A stretch of DNA of 64,000 bases, from assembly GCF_000092065.1 (NCBI RefSeq), contig NC_009358.1, positions 124,001 through 188,000 of the forward strand, given 5' to 3'. Both the position numbers and the translations under genes were made by a program. Below are positions 56,269 through 64,000 of the stretch, in pieces (the stretch's first letter is position 1; each line of letters opens with the position of its first letter). The notes beneath the pieces were generated by a model. The model ran no database searches. It saw only the letters and a list, made by a program, of their open reading frames with translations, and was not told the DNA's origin. This DNA is from Ostreococcus lucimarinus CCE9901. Taxonomy: Eukaryota; Chlorophyta; Mamiellophyceae; Mamiellales; Bathycoccaceae.

Positions 56269-58119
56269 TCACGCGTCCGTCGGGGACGTCGGCGCGCGCG
56301 CGCGGCGTTTGAGTTTGTAATCGACGTACGCGTTCTTCTTCTCCGAGTATCCGGGGATGTAAAAGACGCGCGTGAGCGTGGGACTTCGAGATGGATCGAT
56401 GAACTTTTCCACGGCGACGTCGATCCATTCGCCCGGGACGAAATCTTTTGAGGCGCTGTGCGCGTTGCCGCGCTCGAATTCGGCTTCGACGAGGAAACGA
56501 CACGACGAAGGGTCGACGTATTGGTTTGGGTGCGCCCGGTTGTCGTCGTTCAAGCCCTCGGGGGTGTGCGCGGTGCCACCCTTGGAAAAATCGAACGGCA
56601 TCGGGAGCGCGCCGTCGAAACCAGCCTTGAGGAAACGAAGGCGATACTTGTTCGATGGGAAGTGATAGGAGCTAGGAAATCTGTACCACTCGTCCCCGAC
56701 GCACACGTCGACGGTGGCGTCGTCGCCGCCCGCGGCGAATTCCTCGGCGAGCCACGCCGGCCAGGCGTTCCCGTTCGCGCGCGATGACGGCATCGGCAGC
56801 GCGTGATACATCTTCGCCGGCGCGCCGTAATATTGCAGCAAAGCCGCGGTGCGCGACAGCGAAAGCACCATGACGGTGAGGACGCAGCCGCAGACGCCGA
56901 CGACGACGCCGAGTTTAACGACGCGCGATTTCCCGAACGCGTGCGCGTTGAGACCCAACGCACTTTCGGCGAGCGCACCGACCGTAATCGCCGCGCTCAA
57001 GCACAGGCACGGATAAATCATGTACAAAAACCGTTCCTCCTTGTGCGGAATCCAAGTGAAGAAGGCGGTGACGATTGGAAACGGCGAGCACACGGCAATC
57101 ATGGCGCGCCAATTGTTCCTGTACGCGCGAATCTCCGCGAGCGCCGTCTTCGCGTCGCACTTTTTTGTTTTCAACAGCTTCCGCATGCGCAAAGCCTTAA
57201 CGGCCACGGCCAAAGCGACGGCGAACGGGGCGAAGATGGCGAGCGCGGCGGCGAGTTGAAAATTCAACGCCAGATTCTTCGCGTAAAACGTCGCGCTCTC
57301 CGTGCCGTACAAATCGCTCTTCCCACTCGCGACGTTATACTTTAGCAAATTGTACACCGAACTGACGATTTTCCAACCTCCCGACCGTGATATGTCGTTA
57401 TACATGTACGTATCGCACGCCACCGAAATCGCCGCCGAAATCGCCGTCGCCGCGACCACGCACCCGAAAACCGCCCAGAACCCGATCGCGTGCACCGCGC
57501 ACAACCCGAACGGCACCACCGCGATCCCGCTGAACGGCCACCCGAACACGACCGCCACGACGCACGCCACGCACGCCCGCCTGTGCTCGCCTCGCAGCGT
57601 CGCCGCGCACGCCGCCGTCACGCACGTCATCGCGAACGAGCTCGGCAGCATCGCCGTCGACGCGATCGCCATCCCCGAGCTCGTCGCCAGTATCATCATC
57701 AACACCGACCCCACCAGCGCCTTCCGCGCGCGCACCGCGCTGACGAGCGCCGCCTCCGCGCACGCGCTCGCCAGTCCCAGCGTCCCGCGGCCGCACGCGA
57801 ACGCCGCGCGTCCCGCGTCCTCGCCGAGCGCCCATCGCGCCGCCCGCACCGGGGCGTAGTGCAGGAATAAATACGCGTACGACCGCAGCGCGTACGCGCT
57901 CCCGTGCTCCCACGTCTGCAGGCCGTGGCCGTGCGTGAGCGCGTGCAGCGGTTCCCAGTAGTTGAACGCCTCGTCGCAATCGAACGTCGTCGCGTTGACG
58001 ATCGCGCCGAGCGCGCGGAAGGCGACGATGACGCACAGCGCGGTCGCGAACGCGTCGCGCTCGCGCGGCGCGCGCATCGCGCGCGCGTGTGACGCGGCGT
58101 CGCGGTCGCCGTCGTGCAT
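56269..58119 (-). CDS. ALG9: Alpha-1,2-mannosyltransferase ALG9
   Basis: 616 residues, a GT22 family glycosyltransferase of the ER membrane. ALG9 adds the seventh and ninth mannoses to the dolichol-linked N-glycan precursor using dolichol-phosphate-mannose. The lumenal catalytic loop TTFDCDEAFNYWEPLH (44-59) with its acidic pair, then HGLQTWEHGS and YAYLFLHY, are family-diagnostic. About ten membrane helices follow, with MLPSSFAMT, VFGWPFSGIAVVP and the HKEERFLYMIYPCLCLSAA block near 380. The C-terminal ~200 residues are the soluble tail typical of ALG9. The start MHDGDRDAAS (58119) lies ~27 bases downstream of a TATA box. The longer frame to 58704 is antisense to the CUE gene and is rejected. 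Confidence 0.93.
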   Translation of the reverse strand: MHDGDRDAASHARAMRAPRERDAFATALCVIVAFRALGAIVNATTFDCDEAFNYWEPLHALTHGHGLQTWEHGSAYALRSYAYLFLHYAPVRAARWALGEDAGRAAFACGRGTLGLASACAEAALVSAVRARKALVGSVLMMILATSSGMAIASTAMLPSSFAMTCVTAACAATLRGEHRRACVACVVAVVFGWPFSGIAVVPFGLCAVHAIGFWAVFGCVVAATAISAAISVACDTYMYNDISRSGGWKIVSSVYNLLKYNVASGKSDLYGTESATFYAKNLALNFQLAAALAIFAPFAVALAVAVKALRMRKLLKTKKCDAKTALAEIRAYRNNWRAMIAVCSPFPIVTAFFTWIPHKEERFLYMIYPCLCLSAAITVGALAESALGLNAHAFGKSRVVKLGVVVGVCGCVLTVMVLSLSRTAALLQYYGAPAKMYHALPMPSSRANGNAWPAWLAEEFAAGGDDATVDVCVGDEWYRFPSSYHFPSNKYRLRFLKAGFDGALPMPFDFSKGGTAHTPEGLNDDNRAHPNQYVDPSSCRFLVEAEFERGNAHSASKDFVPGEWIDVAVEKFIDPSRSPTLTRVFYIPGYSEKKNAYVDYKLKRRARAPTSPTDA

Positions 58120-58145
58120 TCGTATATGTGTATTCAGTGAGGCGA

Positions 58146-58153
58146 TATATATA
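58146..58153. promoter_or_regulatory. TATATATA element between ALG9 and CUE genes
   Basis: A palindromic TATATATA, 27 bases upstream of the ALG9 ATG and ~114 upstream of the CUE gene ATG. Either direction could use it. Confidence 0.5.
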
Positions 58154-58266
58154 GTACAGTACGTGTTGCATCCCGTATTTAACCGCGCGCGTTCGATAGA
58201 GGTCGCGCGCGCGCGCGCGCGACGCCACACCGTCGCGCGCGAGCGTCGACGAGACGCGCTGGCGCC

Positions 58267-59366
58267 ATGAGCGCGTCGTTCGAAGAGTCCGTCATCGCCC
58301 TCAAGAGCATGTTCCCCGATCTCAGCGAAGTCGTCGTTCGCGCGACGCTCGAAGCGCGAGACGGACACATGGAGAGCGCGGTGGAGAAGCTGTTGGCGAT
58401 GAGCCGTCGCGGAAGCGGGAACGGCTCGAGCGCGCACGGAGGCGGGCGAAACGGTGGACAAGAATACGGCGGTGCGAGATTCGGCGCGCCGGGGGCGGTC
58501 GGGATGTCGCCGAGCGCGACGGGGGGGAGAAACGGGTGCGTAGTGGTGACCTCGCGATATCGCGATTCGATGGTGGAAAGACGCGCGTGCGGCGCGCGCG
58601 AGCGTGGGTTTGACCGCGAGGGGACGCGAAACGGTGGTGAAGATTACGTGCGATCGAACGGTGCGGTCGCTGAGGGCGCGGAAGGGCGTTGGTGGGATGA
58701 ACATGGACGATCTATCGAGTTTGGGCGATCGCGCTGGCGGGCGGCGACGCGGCGGGGCGAGGTCGAGTGGCGAACGCTCGAGCGATGCGGCGATGATGAC
58801 TGACGACGGCGATGTTGCGATGATACAGACAAGGATTCGGTAACGGTGGTGGAGGGATGGGGAGTAATGACTTTTATTCCAACGTGCCGCCGCCGAGGGA
58901 GGATGAGGACTCGCTGTGGGGCTGGCTCACGGGCGACGACGATTACCTGAATTCTCGCGGACGAACGGGGCAACAGGATGAGACGTGGAATTGGATCGCG
59001 AACCAGATGTCGTATTTGGCGCTCGAAGTTTCGACGCAAATCAAAGGCGTGACGGACGCCATCGCGGAGGAGATTTTGGGTCCGCCCGAGGAAGAGTTAG
59101 GGGAGGAAGTCGAGGACATTACGGAGGAAGAACGAGAGCGCGCGGACGTCGTTTCCGGTGGCATGGCGATACAAGCGAACCGACGTACGACGCAGCCGAA
59201 GAGTGAGCCGAAACCAAAACCGAAAAAGCCGATGCGATCTTCGCAGGAGGAATACGACGACGACGAAGACGACGCGCTGGGGGGTATTTTGAACTTGCTC
59301 GGATTAGAGGACGACTTGGACGACGACGAGCAGTACGTTCGTCGCGATTCGAAGAAGGATAAGTGA
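58267..59366 (+). CDS. CUE-domain ubiquitin-binding protein, two exons
   Basis: Exons 58267-58535 and 58829-59366 give 268 residues. The CUE domain occupies 4-47: SVIALKSMFPDLSEVVVRATLEA with the MFPDL signature, then DGHMESAVEKLLAM in place of the usual C-terminal LL motif. A Gly/Asn-rich linker spans the splice join (RNGG|QGFGNGGGG). The second exon encodes SLWGWLTGDDDYLN, a helical stretch (TWNWIANQMSYLALEVSTQIKG) and a charged C-terminus. CUE domains bind mono-ubiquitin, so a role in ubiquitin-dependent trafficking or proteasomal quality control is plausible. If the intron were retained, exon 1 would read on to a stop at 58803. Confidence 0.82.
58536..58828 (+). other. Intron of the CUE-domain gene
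   Basis: 293 bases, donor GTGCGT, branch-point match GACTGAC at 58798-58804, acceptor GATACAG. Phase 2. The only nearby acceptor that keeps the second-exon frame. Confidence 0.8.
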
Positions 59367-59456
59367 GCGAGATTTCAATTGTTTTTAGCCAGCGATTTGT
59401 TATTTCATATTCAGCACTCTCCTCACACAGAAAGGGGACGCCGAACCTAAGAAACT

Positions 59457-60491
59457 CTACGCGTCGAGCGCCAAGTCCCGAACGTCCGCGCACGCGCCCT
59501 CAATGGCGGATTGAAACGACGAAGTGCTATCCATGCTCGATCGCGGCGCGCGCGCCGTGATCGATTTCGAAGATATCGTCGACTGCGGGTCCAGATTCGA
59601 ATCGATCGTGGATTTTTCAAATCGAATCTTCACCGCCGCCGCCTCGCGCGCTCGCCGCCGCCGTCGCTTCTTCTGCAACTGCCTCAAACGTTCCTTCGCC
59701 TCCTCCGCCTCCTTCGCTTCGACGAGCTTGTGGAGCTCGTCGAAGTACTCTTTATCGGTCTTTTTCCGCGGCGTGGCGTCGACATCGACGGAATCGTTCC
59801 ATTGCGGCTTCCCCGCGCGCCGAGGCGGTTCCATCGAGACGCCGCCGGAAATCGCCGCCGCGCGCGCCGCGCGTCTCTCACGACTCCTCTTCGCGAGCAC
59901 CGCCGTGCGTCGCGCGTGACGCTTTCGCGCGCGCATCACAGAAACATCCACCGGCGTCTTCTCCCGCCCGACCGACGCGATCGGGACTTCCCCATCGCGA
60001 TCCTTCTCCGCGTCGACTTCGTTGACTCGCGTTGACCGCGCCGCGCCCGCCGCCTCCGCGCGCCTCACCTCCACCGCCCGCACCCCCACCGCGGGTCGCG
60101 GTCGCACCGCGCACGCGATCCCTCGCGTTTTCCCAACCACCCGCGCCGCTCGCTCGCGCTCCATCAGCGCCCTCTTCACCGCTCGAAGCTCGCGTTCTCG
60201 TCGTTCGCACGCCTCGCACGCCGCCTCCGCCTGCGCGCTCGCGCTCCGCGTCTCCACCACCGCCTCCTCCGTCCCGACGTTCGCCGCCCGCGCCTCCGCC
60301 GCGCGTTCGATCGATCGTCGTCGCGCCTCCGCCGCGTCCGCGCGCGCCATCTCTCGCACGGCGTCCATGAACGCGTCCATCGTCGCGCGCGCGCTCGGGA
60401 CGCGAACAGTCGCGTCGAGTCGCGTCGCGCCGTCGCGCGCCTCGAACCACGCGCGCGCGCCCTCGTCGACGCGCGACGTCGACGCGCGCAT
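59457..60491 (-). CDS. Basic coiled-coil protein, 344 residues (hypothetical)
   Basis: The start [21 protein letters not shown] at 60491 is 123 bases from the divergent fumarase ATG. Residues ~45-130 form a long Ala/Arg/Glu helix ([28 protein letters not shown]). Central residues 165-230 are basic ([21 protein letters not shown]). A second predicted coiled coil covers ~240-290 ([34 protein letters not shown]), and the Ser-rich C-terminus ends [16 protein letters not shown]-like. No family recognised. It could be a cytoskeletal or chromatin-associated protein; composition alone does not decide. Confidence 0.65.
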   Translation of the reverse strand: MRASTSRVDEGARAWFEARDGATRLDATVRVPSARATMDAFMDAVREMARADAAEARRRSIERAAEARAANVGTEEAVVETRSASAQAEAACEACERRERELRAVKRALMERERAARVVGKTRGIACAVRPRPAVGVRAVEVRRAEAAGAARSTRVNEVDAEKDRDGEVPIASVGREKTPVDVSVMRARKRHARRTAVLAKRSRERRAARAAAISGGVSMEPPRRAGKPQWNDSVDVDATPRKKTDKEYFDELHKLVEAKEAEEAKERLRQLQKKRRRRRAREAAAVKIRFEKSTIDSNLDPQSTISSKSITARAPRSSMDSTSSFQSAIEGACADVRDLALDA

Positions 60492-60614
60492 CGTTCGCTC
60501 GCGTTCGCGGGCGCGTCGCGCGCGCCCGCGCGTCGCGTCGCGCTGTGCGGCGCCGCGCGCGCGATTGTTGACCGCGGCGACCGACCGCGACGCATCGACA
60601 CGACGCGACGCGCG

Positions 60615-62342
60615 ATGCTCGGACGCGCCGCGCGGCGGATGGCGCGAGACGCGACGGCGATGGCGCGCGCGGACGCGTCGTGGCGCGCGGCGCGCTCGAT
60701 CCGACGTCGCGACCGCGCGAGCGACGCGTTCGAGCACGACGCGCCGTTCGCGACGCGCGCGGCGAAAGAGGTCGAGTGGCGACTGGTCACGCGCGACGGC
60801 GTGACGACGACGGCGGGCGCGGACGGGGAGACGTACGTCAAGGTGGCGCCCGAGGCGCTGACGGCGCTGGCGGCGCGCGCGGTGCGAGACGTGAGCCATC
60901 TGTTGCGTCCGGGACACTTGAAACAGTTACGAGGGATACTGGACGACCCGGAGGCGTCGAAGAACGATCGATTCGTGGCGTTGGAGCTGCTGAAGAACGC
61001 GTGCGTGGCGGCGGGAATGGTTCTACCGGGATGCCAAGACACGGGAACGGCGATCGTGATGGGGAAGCGCGGAGGAAGGGTGCTGACGGATGGGGAGGAC
61101 GAACGCGCGCTGAGCCGCGGGGTGTACGATACGTACAAAACGACGAATTTGCGCTACTCGCAAGTGGCGCCGTTGACGATGTTCGAGGAGAAGAACACTG
61201 GATCGAACCTTCCGGCGCAGATCGATCTGTACGCGACGAAGGGTGATGAGTATCACTTTCAGTTTATGACGAAGGGCGGCGGAAGCGCGAACAAGACGTT
61301 TTTATTCCAGCAAACCAAAGCCGTGCTCAACGAGGCGAGTTTGCTGTCGTTTTTGGAAGAAAAGATTAAAAACATCGGTACGAGCGCGTGTCCGCCCTAT
61401 CACTTGGCTATCGTCATCGGTGGACTGAGCGCGGAGCAAAATTTGAAGACGGTGAAGATGGCGAGCGCGCGGTATTACGACAACTTGCACACCTCCGGGA
61501 ACGAACTCGGGCGCGCGTTCAGAGACCTGGAGTGGGAAGAAAAGATCCACAAGTTGACACAAACCATGGGCATTGGCGCGCAATTCGGCGGGAAATACTT
61601 TTGTCACGACGTGCGCGTGATTCGCCTACCGCGTCACGGCGCCTCGTGCCCCATCGGCCTCGGCGTTTCGTGCTCGGCCGATCGACAAGCGCTCGGGAAG
61701 ATCACAAAAGACGGCGTGTTCATAGAGGCGCTGGAAACGGATCCGAGCAAGTACCTTCCCGACGTACGAGAGGACAATCTGTCCAACGAAGTCGTGCACG
61801 TCGATTTGAACCGGCCGATGTCTGAGATTTTGGCGACGCTGAGCGCGTGCGAGGTGACGACCCGGCTCACGCTCACCGGTCCCCTCGTCGTCGCCCGCGA
61901 TATTGCGCATGCAAAGTTAAAAGAACAGCTCGACCGCGGCGAGGATTTACCCCAATACATGAAGGATCACGCGGTGTATTACGCCGGTCCCGCGAAGACG
62001 CCCGAAGGCATGGCGAGCGGTTCCTTCGGTCCCACCACCGCCGGTCGCATGGACTCTTACGTCGATCAATTCCAAGCCGCCGGCGGTTCCATGGTCATGC
62101 TCGCCAAAGGCAATCGTTCCGCCGCCGTCACCCGCGCCTGTAAAACCCACGGCGGTTTTTACCTCGGCTCCATCGGCGGCCCCGCCGCGATTCTCGCTCA
62201 AAACAACATCAAAAAAGTCGACGTCCTCGAGTTCCCCGAGCTCGGCATGGAGGCCGTGTGGAAGATTCAGGTCGAGAATTTCCCCGCCTTCGTCGTCGTC
62301 GACGACAAGGGCCACAATTTCTTTTTAAAGTGGACCGGATAG
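60615..62342 (+). CDS. Fumarate hydratase class I (Fe-S), probably mitochondrial
   Basis: 575 residues. Converts fumarate to malate with a [4Fe-4S] cluster bound by three cysteines. All three are visible: Cys140 in GCQDTGTA, Cys259 in GTSACPPYH and Cys353 in [11 protein letters not shown]. Other family sequence includes [33 protein letters not shown] and the C-terminal [25 protein letters not shown] and [11 protein letters not shown]. The first ~45 residues ([33 protein letters not shown]) look like a mitochondrial presequence. Land plants use the unrelated class II enzyme. Class I is common in bacteria, protists and some algae, so this reflects a different enzyme choice. The start gives 123 bases of divergent promoter. 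Confidence 0.94.
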   Translation: MLGRAARRMARDATAMARADASWRAARSIRRRDRASDAFEHDAPFATRAAKEVEWRLVTRDGVTTTAGADGETYVKVAPEALTALAARAVRDVSHLLRPGHLKQLRGILDDPEASKNDRFVALELLKNACVAAGMVLPGCQDTGTAIVMGKRGGRVLTDGEDERALSRGVYDTYKTTNLRYSQVAPLTMFEEKNTGSNLPAQIDLYATKGDEYHFQFMTKGGGSANKTFLFQQTKAVLNEASLLSFLEEKIKNIGTSACPPYHLAIVIGGLSAEQNLKTVKMASARYYDNLHTSGNELGRAFRDLEWEEKIHKLTQTMGIGAQFGGKYFCHDVRVIRLPRHGASCPIGLGVSCSADRQALGKITKDGVFIEALETDPSKYLPDVREDNLSNEVVHVDLNRPMSEILATLSACEVTTRLTLTGPLVVARDIAHAKLKEQLDRGEDLPQYMKDHAVYYAGPAKTPEGMASGSFGPTTAGRMDSYVDQFQAAGGSMVMLAKGNRSAAVTRACKTHGGFYLGSIGGPAAILAQNNIKKVDVLEFPELGMEAVWKIQVENFPAFVVVDDKGHNFFLKWTG

Positions 62343-62410
62343 CGTCTTGAAATCCCGCGCTCGCGCCGCCTCCAGCCCCGCGCCCCGCACACCTCGACGC
62401 GTGCCCGACG

Positions 62411-63436
62411 ATGCCGCGCACCGCCGACGACGACGCGCGCGCGCTCGCGCATCGCGACGTCAACGCCGCGACGGAGACGAACGGAGACGCGATGTGCGAC
62501 GCCGCGATGAAACCGAACGACGAAAAGGACGCGCGCGACGACGACGCGGGCGCAGACGACGACGCGGGGATTCAAAATCAAAATCTGGCTGTTGACGACG
62601 CGTCGAAGGATGACGACGCGACGACGATGATCGACGCGAAGCGCGCGCGAGAAGAAACCGAGGAAGAGGCGAAAGACGCGCGGGGAAAGGCGAAATCGCG
62701 ACACGGGAAGGAACGCGCGGCGAGAGAGATGGATTTGCAGACGCTGCCAGAGGCGTTGGGAGAGTGGAAGACGAACGCGGAGCTCGAGTTGGGGAATTTG
62801 TGGACGAGACAGCGCTTGCGATTGTTGGATTGGTTCGAGACGAAGTCGGCGATTAATAAGTGCATCGTGTCGTGTCCGGCGTCGGCGTTGAGAGAGAAGA
62901 TGCGGGCGTTGAGAGACGACGGGGTGTACGGGAGTTCGATGATTCCGTATTTGCAACTGTTGCGAGACGTCTTCGACGAGACGGATCAGTACAAGGATGA
63001 TTTGGATGAGGAATTGGATTTTAATGATTTTTTCGACGACGACGACGACGAGTCTGAAGATGACGAATCTGAAGATGACGATTCCGAAGACGACGAATCT
63101 GAAGACTCAGCTGAGGAGATTCCGGTCGTCTCTCGCGCGCCTCGCGCCGAAGCCGCCGCCGAGCCTCCTCAACGCGCGGGCGCCTCTCGATCAGCGCCGA
63201 GCACTGAAGAGATGGACGAAATCAAGATCAAGTTTAGTAAATTCACCCAATTCCTCGGTCAATACTTCTCCGAGAAGCGTCTCGAGGTGGAGAACGTCGT
63301 CGAAATAGTCGATCACGCGGCCCGAGCCGGCTTCGACGACCCCCAAGAAGTGAACAAGTTTTTAGAAGTCATGCAAAAGCAGAACAAGATCATGTACGAC
63401 CAGTCCGAGTCTCAGTGGACGGTGTACATCTTGTAG
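62411..63436 (+). CDS. Acidic nuclear-type protein with winged-helix-like C-terminus
   Basis: 341 residues. The first ~110 are Asp/Ala-rich and disordered with a short basic patch (KAKSRHGKERAAR). Residues ~120-185 are an ordered helical block (ALGEWKTNAELELGNLWTRQRLRLLDWFE). Then comes a run of Asp/Glu with SEDDESEDD repeats (~205-245). The last ~75 residues (KFTQFLGQYFSEKRLEVENVVEIV..DDPQEVNKFLEVMQKQNKIMY) closely resemble the C-terminal winged helix of MCM proteins, especially the L-x-K-L-x-x-x-N-K-I-M ending. No ATPase domain is present. It follows fumarase by 68 bases. Replication or chromatin function is inferred from that tail only. Confidence 0.7.
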   Translation: MPRTADDDARALAHRDVNAATETNGDAMCDAAMKPNDEKDARDDDAGADDDAGIQNQNLAVDDASKDDDATTMIDAKRAREETEEEAKDARGKAKSRHGKERAAREMDLQTLPEALGEWKTNAELELGNLWTRQRLRLLDWFETKSAINKCIVSCPASALREKMRALRDDGVYGSSMIPYLQLLRDVFDETDQYKDDLDEELDFNDFFDDDDDESEDDESEDDDSEDDESEDSAEEIPVVSRAPRAEAAAEPPQRAGASRSAPSTEEMDEIKIKFSKFTQFLGQYFSEKRLEVENVVEIVDHAARAGFDDPQEVNKFLEVMQKQNKIMYDQSESQWTVYIL

Positions 63437-63526
63437 CCCTAGCGAGTAGCCTTTGTCATCACATTCAATCATTACTGAAAAAAATTCAAAAATTCGAACG
63501 CGACAGACGGCACATCCCGTCGTCAG

Positions 63527-64000
63527 ATGTCCGCCGCGACGAAAGCCGCCGAGCGCGACGCCCTGGAGCGACTCCAGCGCGACGTGCGCAAGCACGCGCG
63601 CGACGAGAGCGTCGAGATCGATGCCGCGCGCGGCTGGCGCGTTACGTTTACCGAGCGCAAAACGGGCGCGCAAGCGGGGACATTTTACAAAGAGTTTTAC
63701 GCCCCCGACGGCACGCGGTTTCGAAGCGCCAAAGAAGTCTGCGCGCACGTCCAACAGATTCGAGGGATGAAGCGTAAAGCGCTGAAAGCGAGCGCGGGAT
63801 CGGGAAAGGAGAAAGGAAGCGGGAAGGGCGATGGAAAGGCGAAACGGGGGAGGCCGAGCGCGAGCGCGGAAACCGAGAACGAGGCGGACGCGCTGGAGAA
63901 ACTGTACGCGTACGTGAAGAACACGGCTGGTCGTGATATACGTCATCACGGTTGGGGCGTGGTGTTCGTGGAGCGGAAGTCGGGGGCGCTGGCTGGGCAG
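63527..64000 (+). CDS. MBD-like protein with AT-hook, cut by the window edge
   Basis: The frame from the ATG at 63527 is open to the last base (158 codons). Residues ~36-77 (GWRVTFTERKTGAQAGTFYKEFYAPDGTRFRSAKEVCAHV) match the pattern of a methyl-CpG-binding/TAM domain. A basic, Gly/Lys-rich linker contains KRGRPSAS, an AT-hook core. A second copy of the same unit then begins (ALEKLYAYVKN..GWGVVFVERKSGALAGQ) and is cut off. Tandem MBD-like units with an AT-hook indicate a DNA-binding chromatin protein. Whether it reads methylated CpG cannot be judged without the key residues of the second copy. Confidence 0.72.
   Translation, partial: MSAATKAAERDALERLQRDVRKHARDESVEIDAARGWRVTFTERKTGAQAGTFYKEFYAPDGTRFRSAKEVCAHVQQIRGMKRKALKASAGSGKEKGSGKGDGKAKRGRPSASAETENEADALEKLYAYVKNTAGRDIRHHGWGVVFVERKSGALAGQ

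Noticed and set aside
55970-56320. Plus-strand frame in the gap before ALG9
   Set aside because: No promoter, no family match, extends antisense into ALG9; composition is that of chance frames here.
58120-58704. N-terminal extension of the ALG9 frame
   Set aside because: Runs through a TATA box and the divergent CUE gene; family start is at 58119.
1-64000. tRNA, rRNA and transposon signals
   Set aside because: Looked for T-loop words with matching stems in the gaps, terminal repeats and transposase or reverse-transcriptase motifs; none convincing. A tRNAscan or Rfam run would settle small RNAs.

Overview
This is nuclear DNA of a very compact, GC-rich green picoalga, most likely a Mamiellophyceae prasinophyte of the Ostreococcus type. 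The reasons are: genes every 1.5 to 2 kb on both strands with gaps usually under 300 bases; mostly intron-free genes; rare short introns with a GTGCGT-like donor and a CTGAC-like branch point close to the acceptor; and plant-type orthologues (HASTY/exportin-5, AP-4 beta, ABCF5-like, PANK2-type DUF89, two plant-like MATE carriers). No tRNA, rRNA, transposon, CRISPR array or virus was found. Species is not determinable by eye.

Layout. 1-6.1 kb: 3' part of a PANK2/DUF89 phosphatase gene and a large repeat-rich vWA surface protein. 6.4-11.5 kb: UTP14, a MATE carrier and a KH protein. 11.6-17.5 kb: a giant Cys-rich, single-pass, TPR-containing protein. 17.8-22.8 kb: an archaeal-type 3-dehydroquinate synthase II homologue, a small spliced secreted protein, an NSUN2-like tRNA m5C methyltransferase and a Cdk/APC-substrate-like coiled-coil protein. 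22.9-31.6 kb: AP-4 beta, a PLAT-PP2C fusion, glucose-6-phosphate 1-epimerase and nardilysin. 31.7-41 kb: plastid ABC-F, a second MATE carrier and four-exon exportin-5. 41-49 kb: an archaeal-type methyltransferase, a CPW ankyrin-like protein, two weak hypotheticals, a VTT protein, a DOT1-like methyltransferase and a DUF948-like plastid protein. 49-56 kb: a GRAM/coiled-coil protein, a spliced DEAD-box helicase with a DEID motif and a second ankyrin-like protein. 56-64 kb: ALG9, a spliced CUE protein, a basic coiled-coil protein, class I fumarase, an acidic protein with a winged-helix-like tail, and a tandem MBD-like protein cut by the window edge.

Functional themes. Most genes are housekeeping: ribosome biogenesis (UTP14, possibly the DEAD-box helicase), RNA modification and export (NSUN2, exportin-5), trafficking (AP-4, VTT, ALG9), and metabolism (fumarase, epimerase, DUF89, DHQS II). 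Many neighbours are divergent pairs sharing a 100-350 base promoter. There is no operon-like functional clustering. The least explained parts are the two large Pro-rich surface proteins, the PLAT-PP2C fusion, the two archaeal-type enzymes, the KEN-box/TP-rich protein and a three-copy E2F-like repeat in one divergent promoter. Starts were often moved inward from the longest open frame where the longer version ran into a neighbour's promoter or lost recognisable targeting sequence; these choices are inferences.
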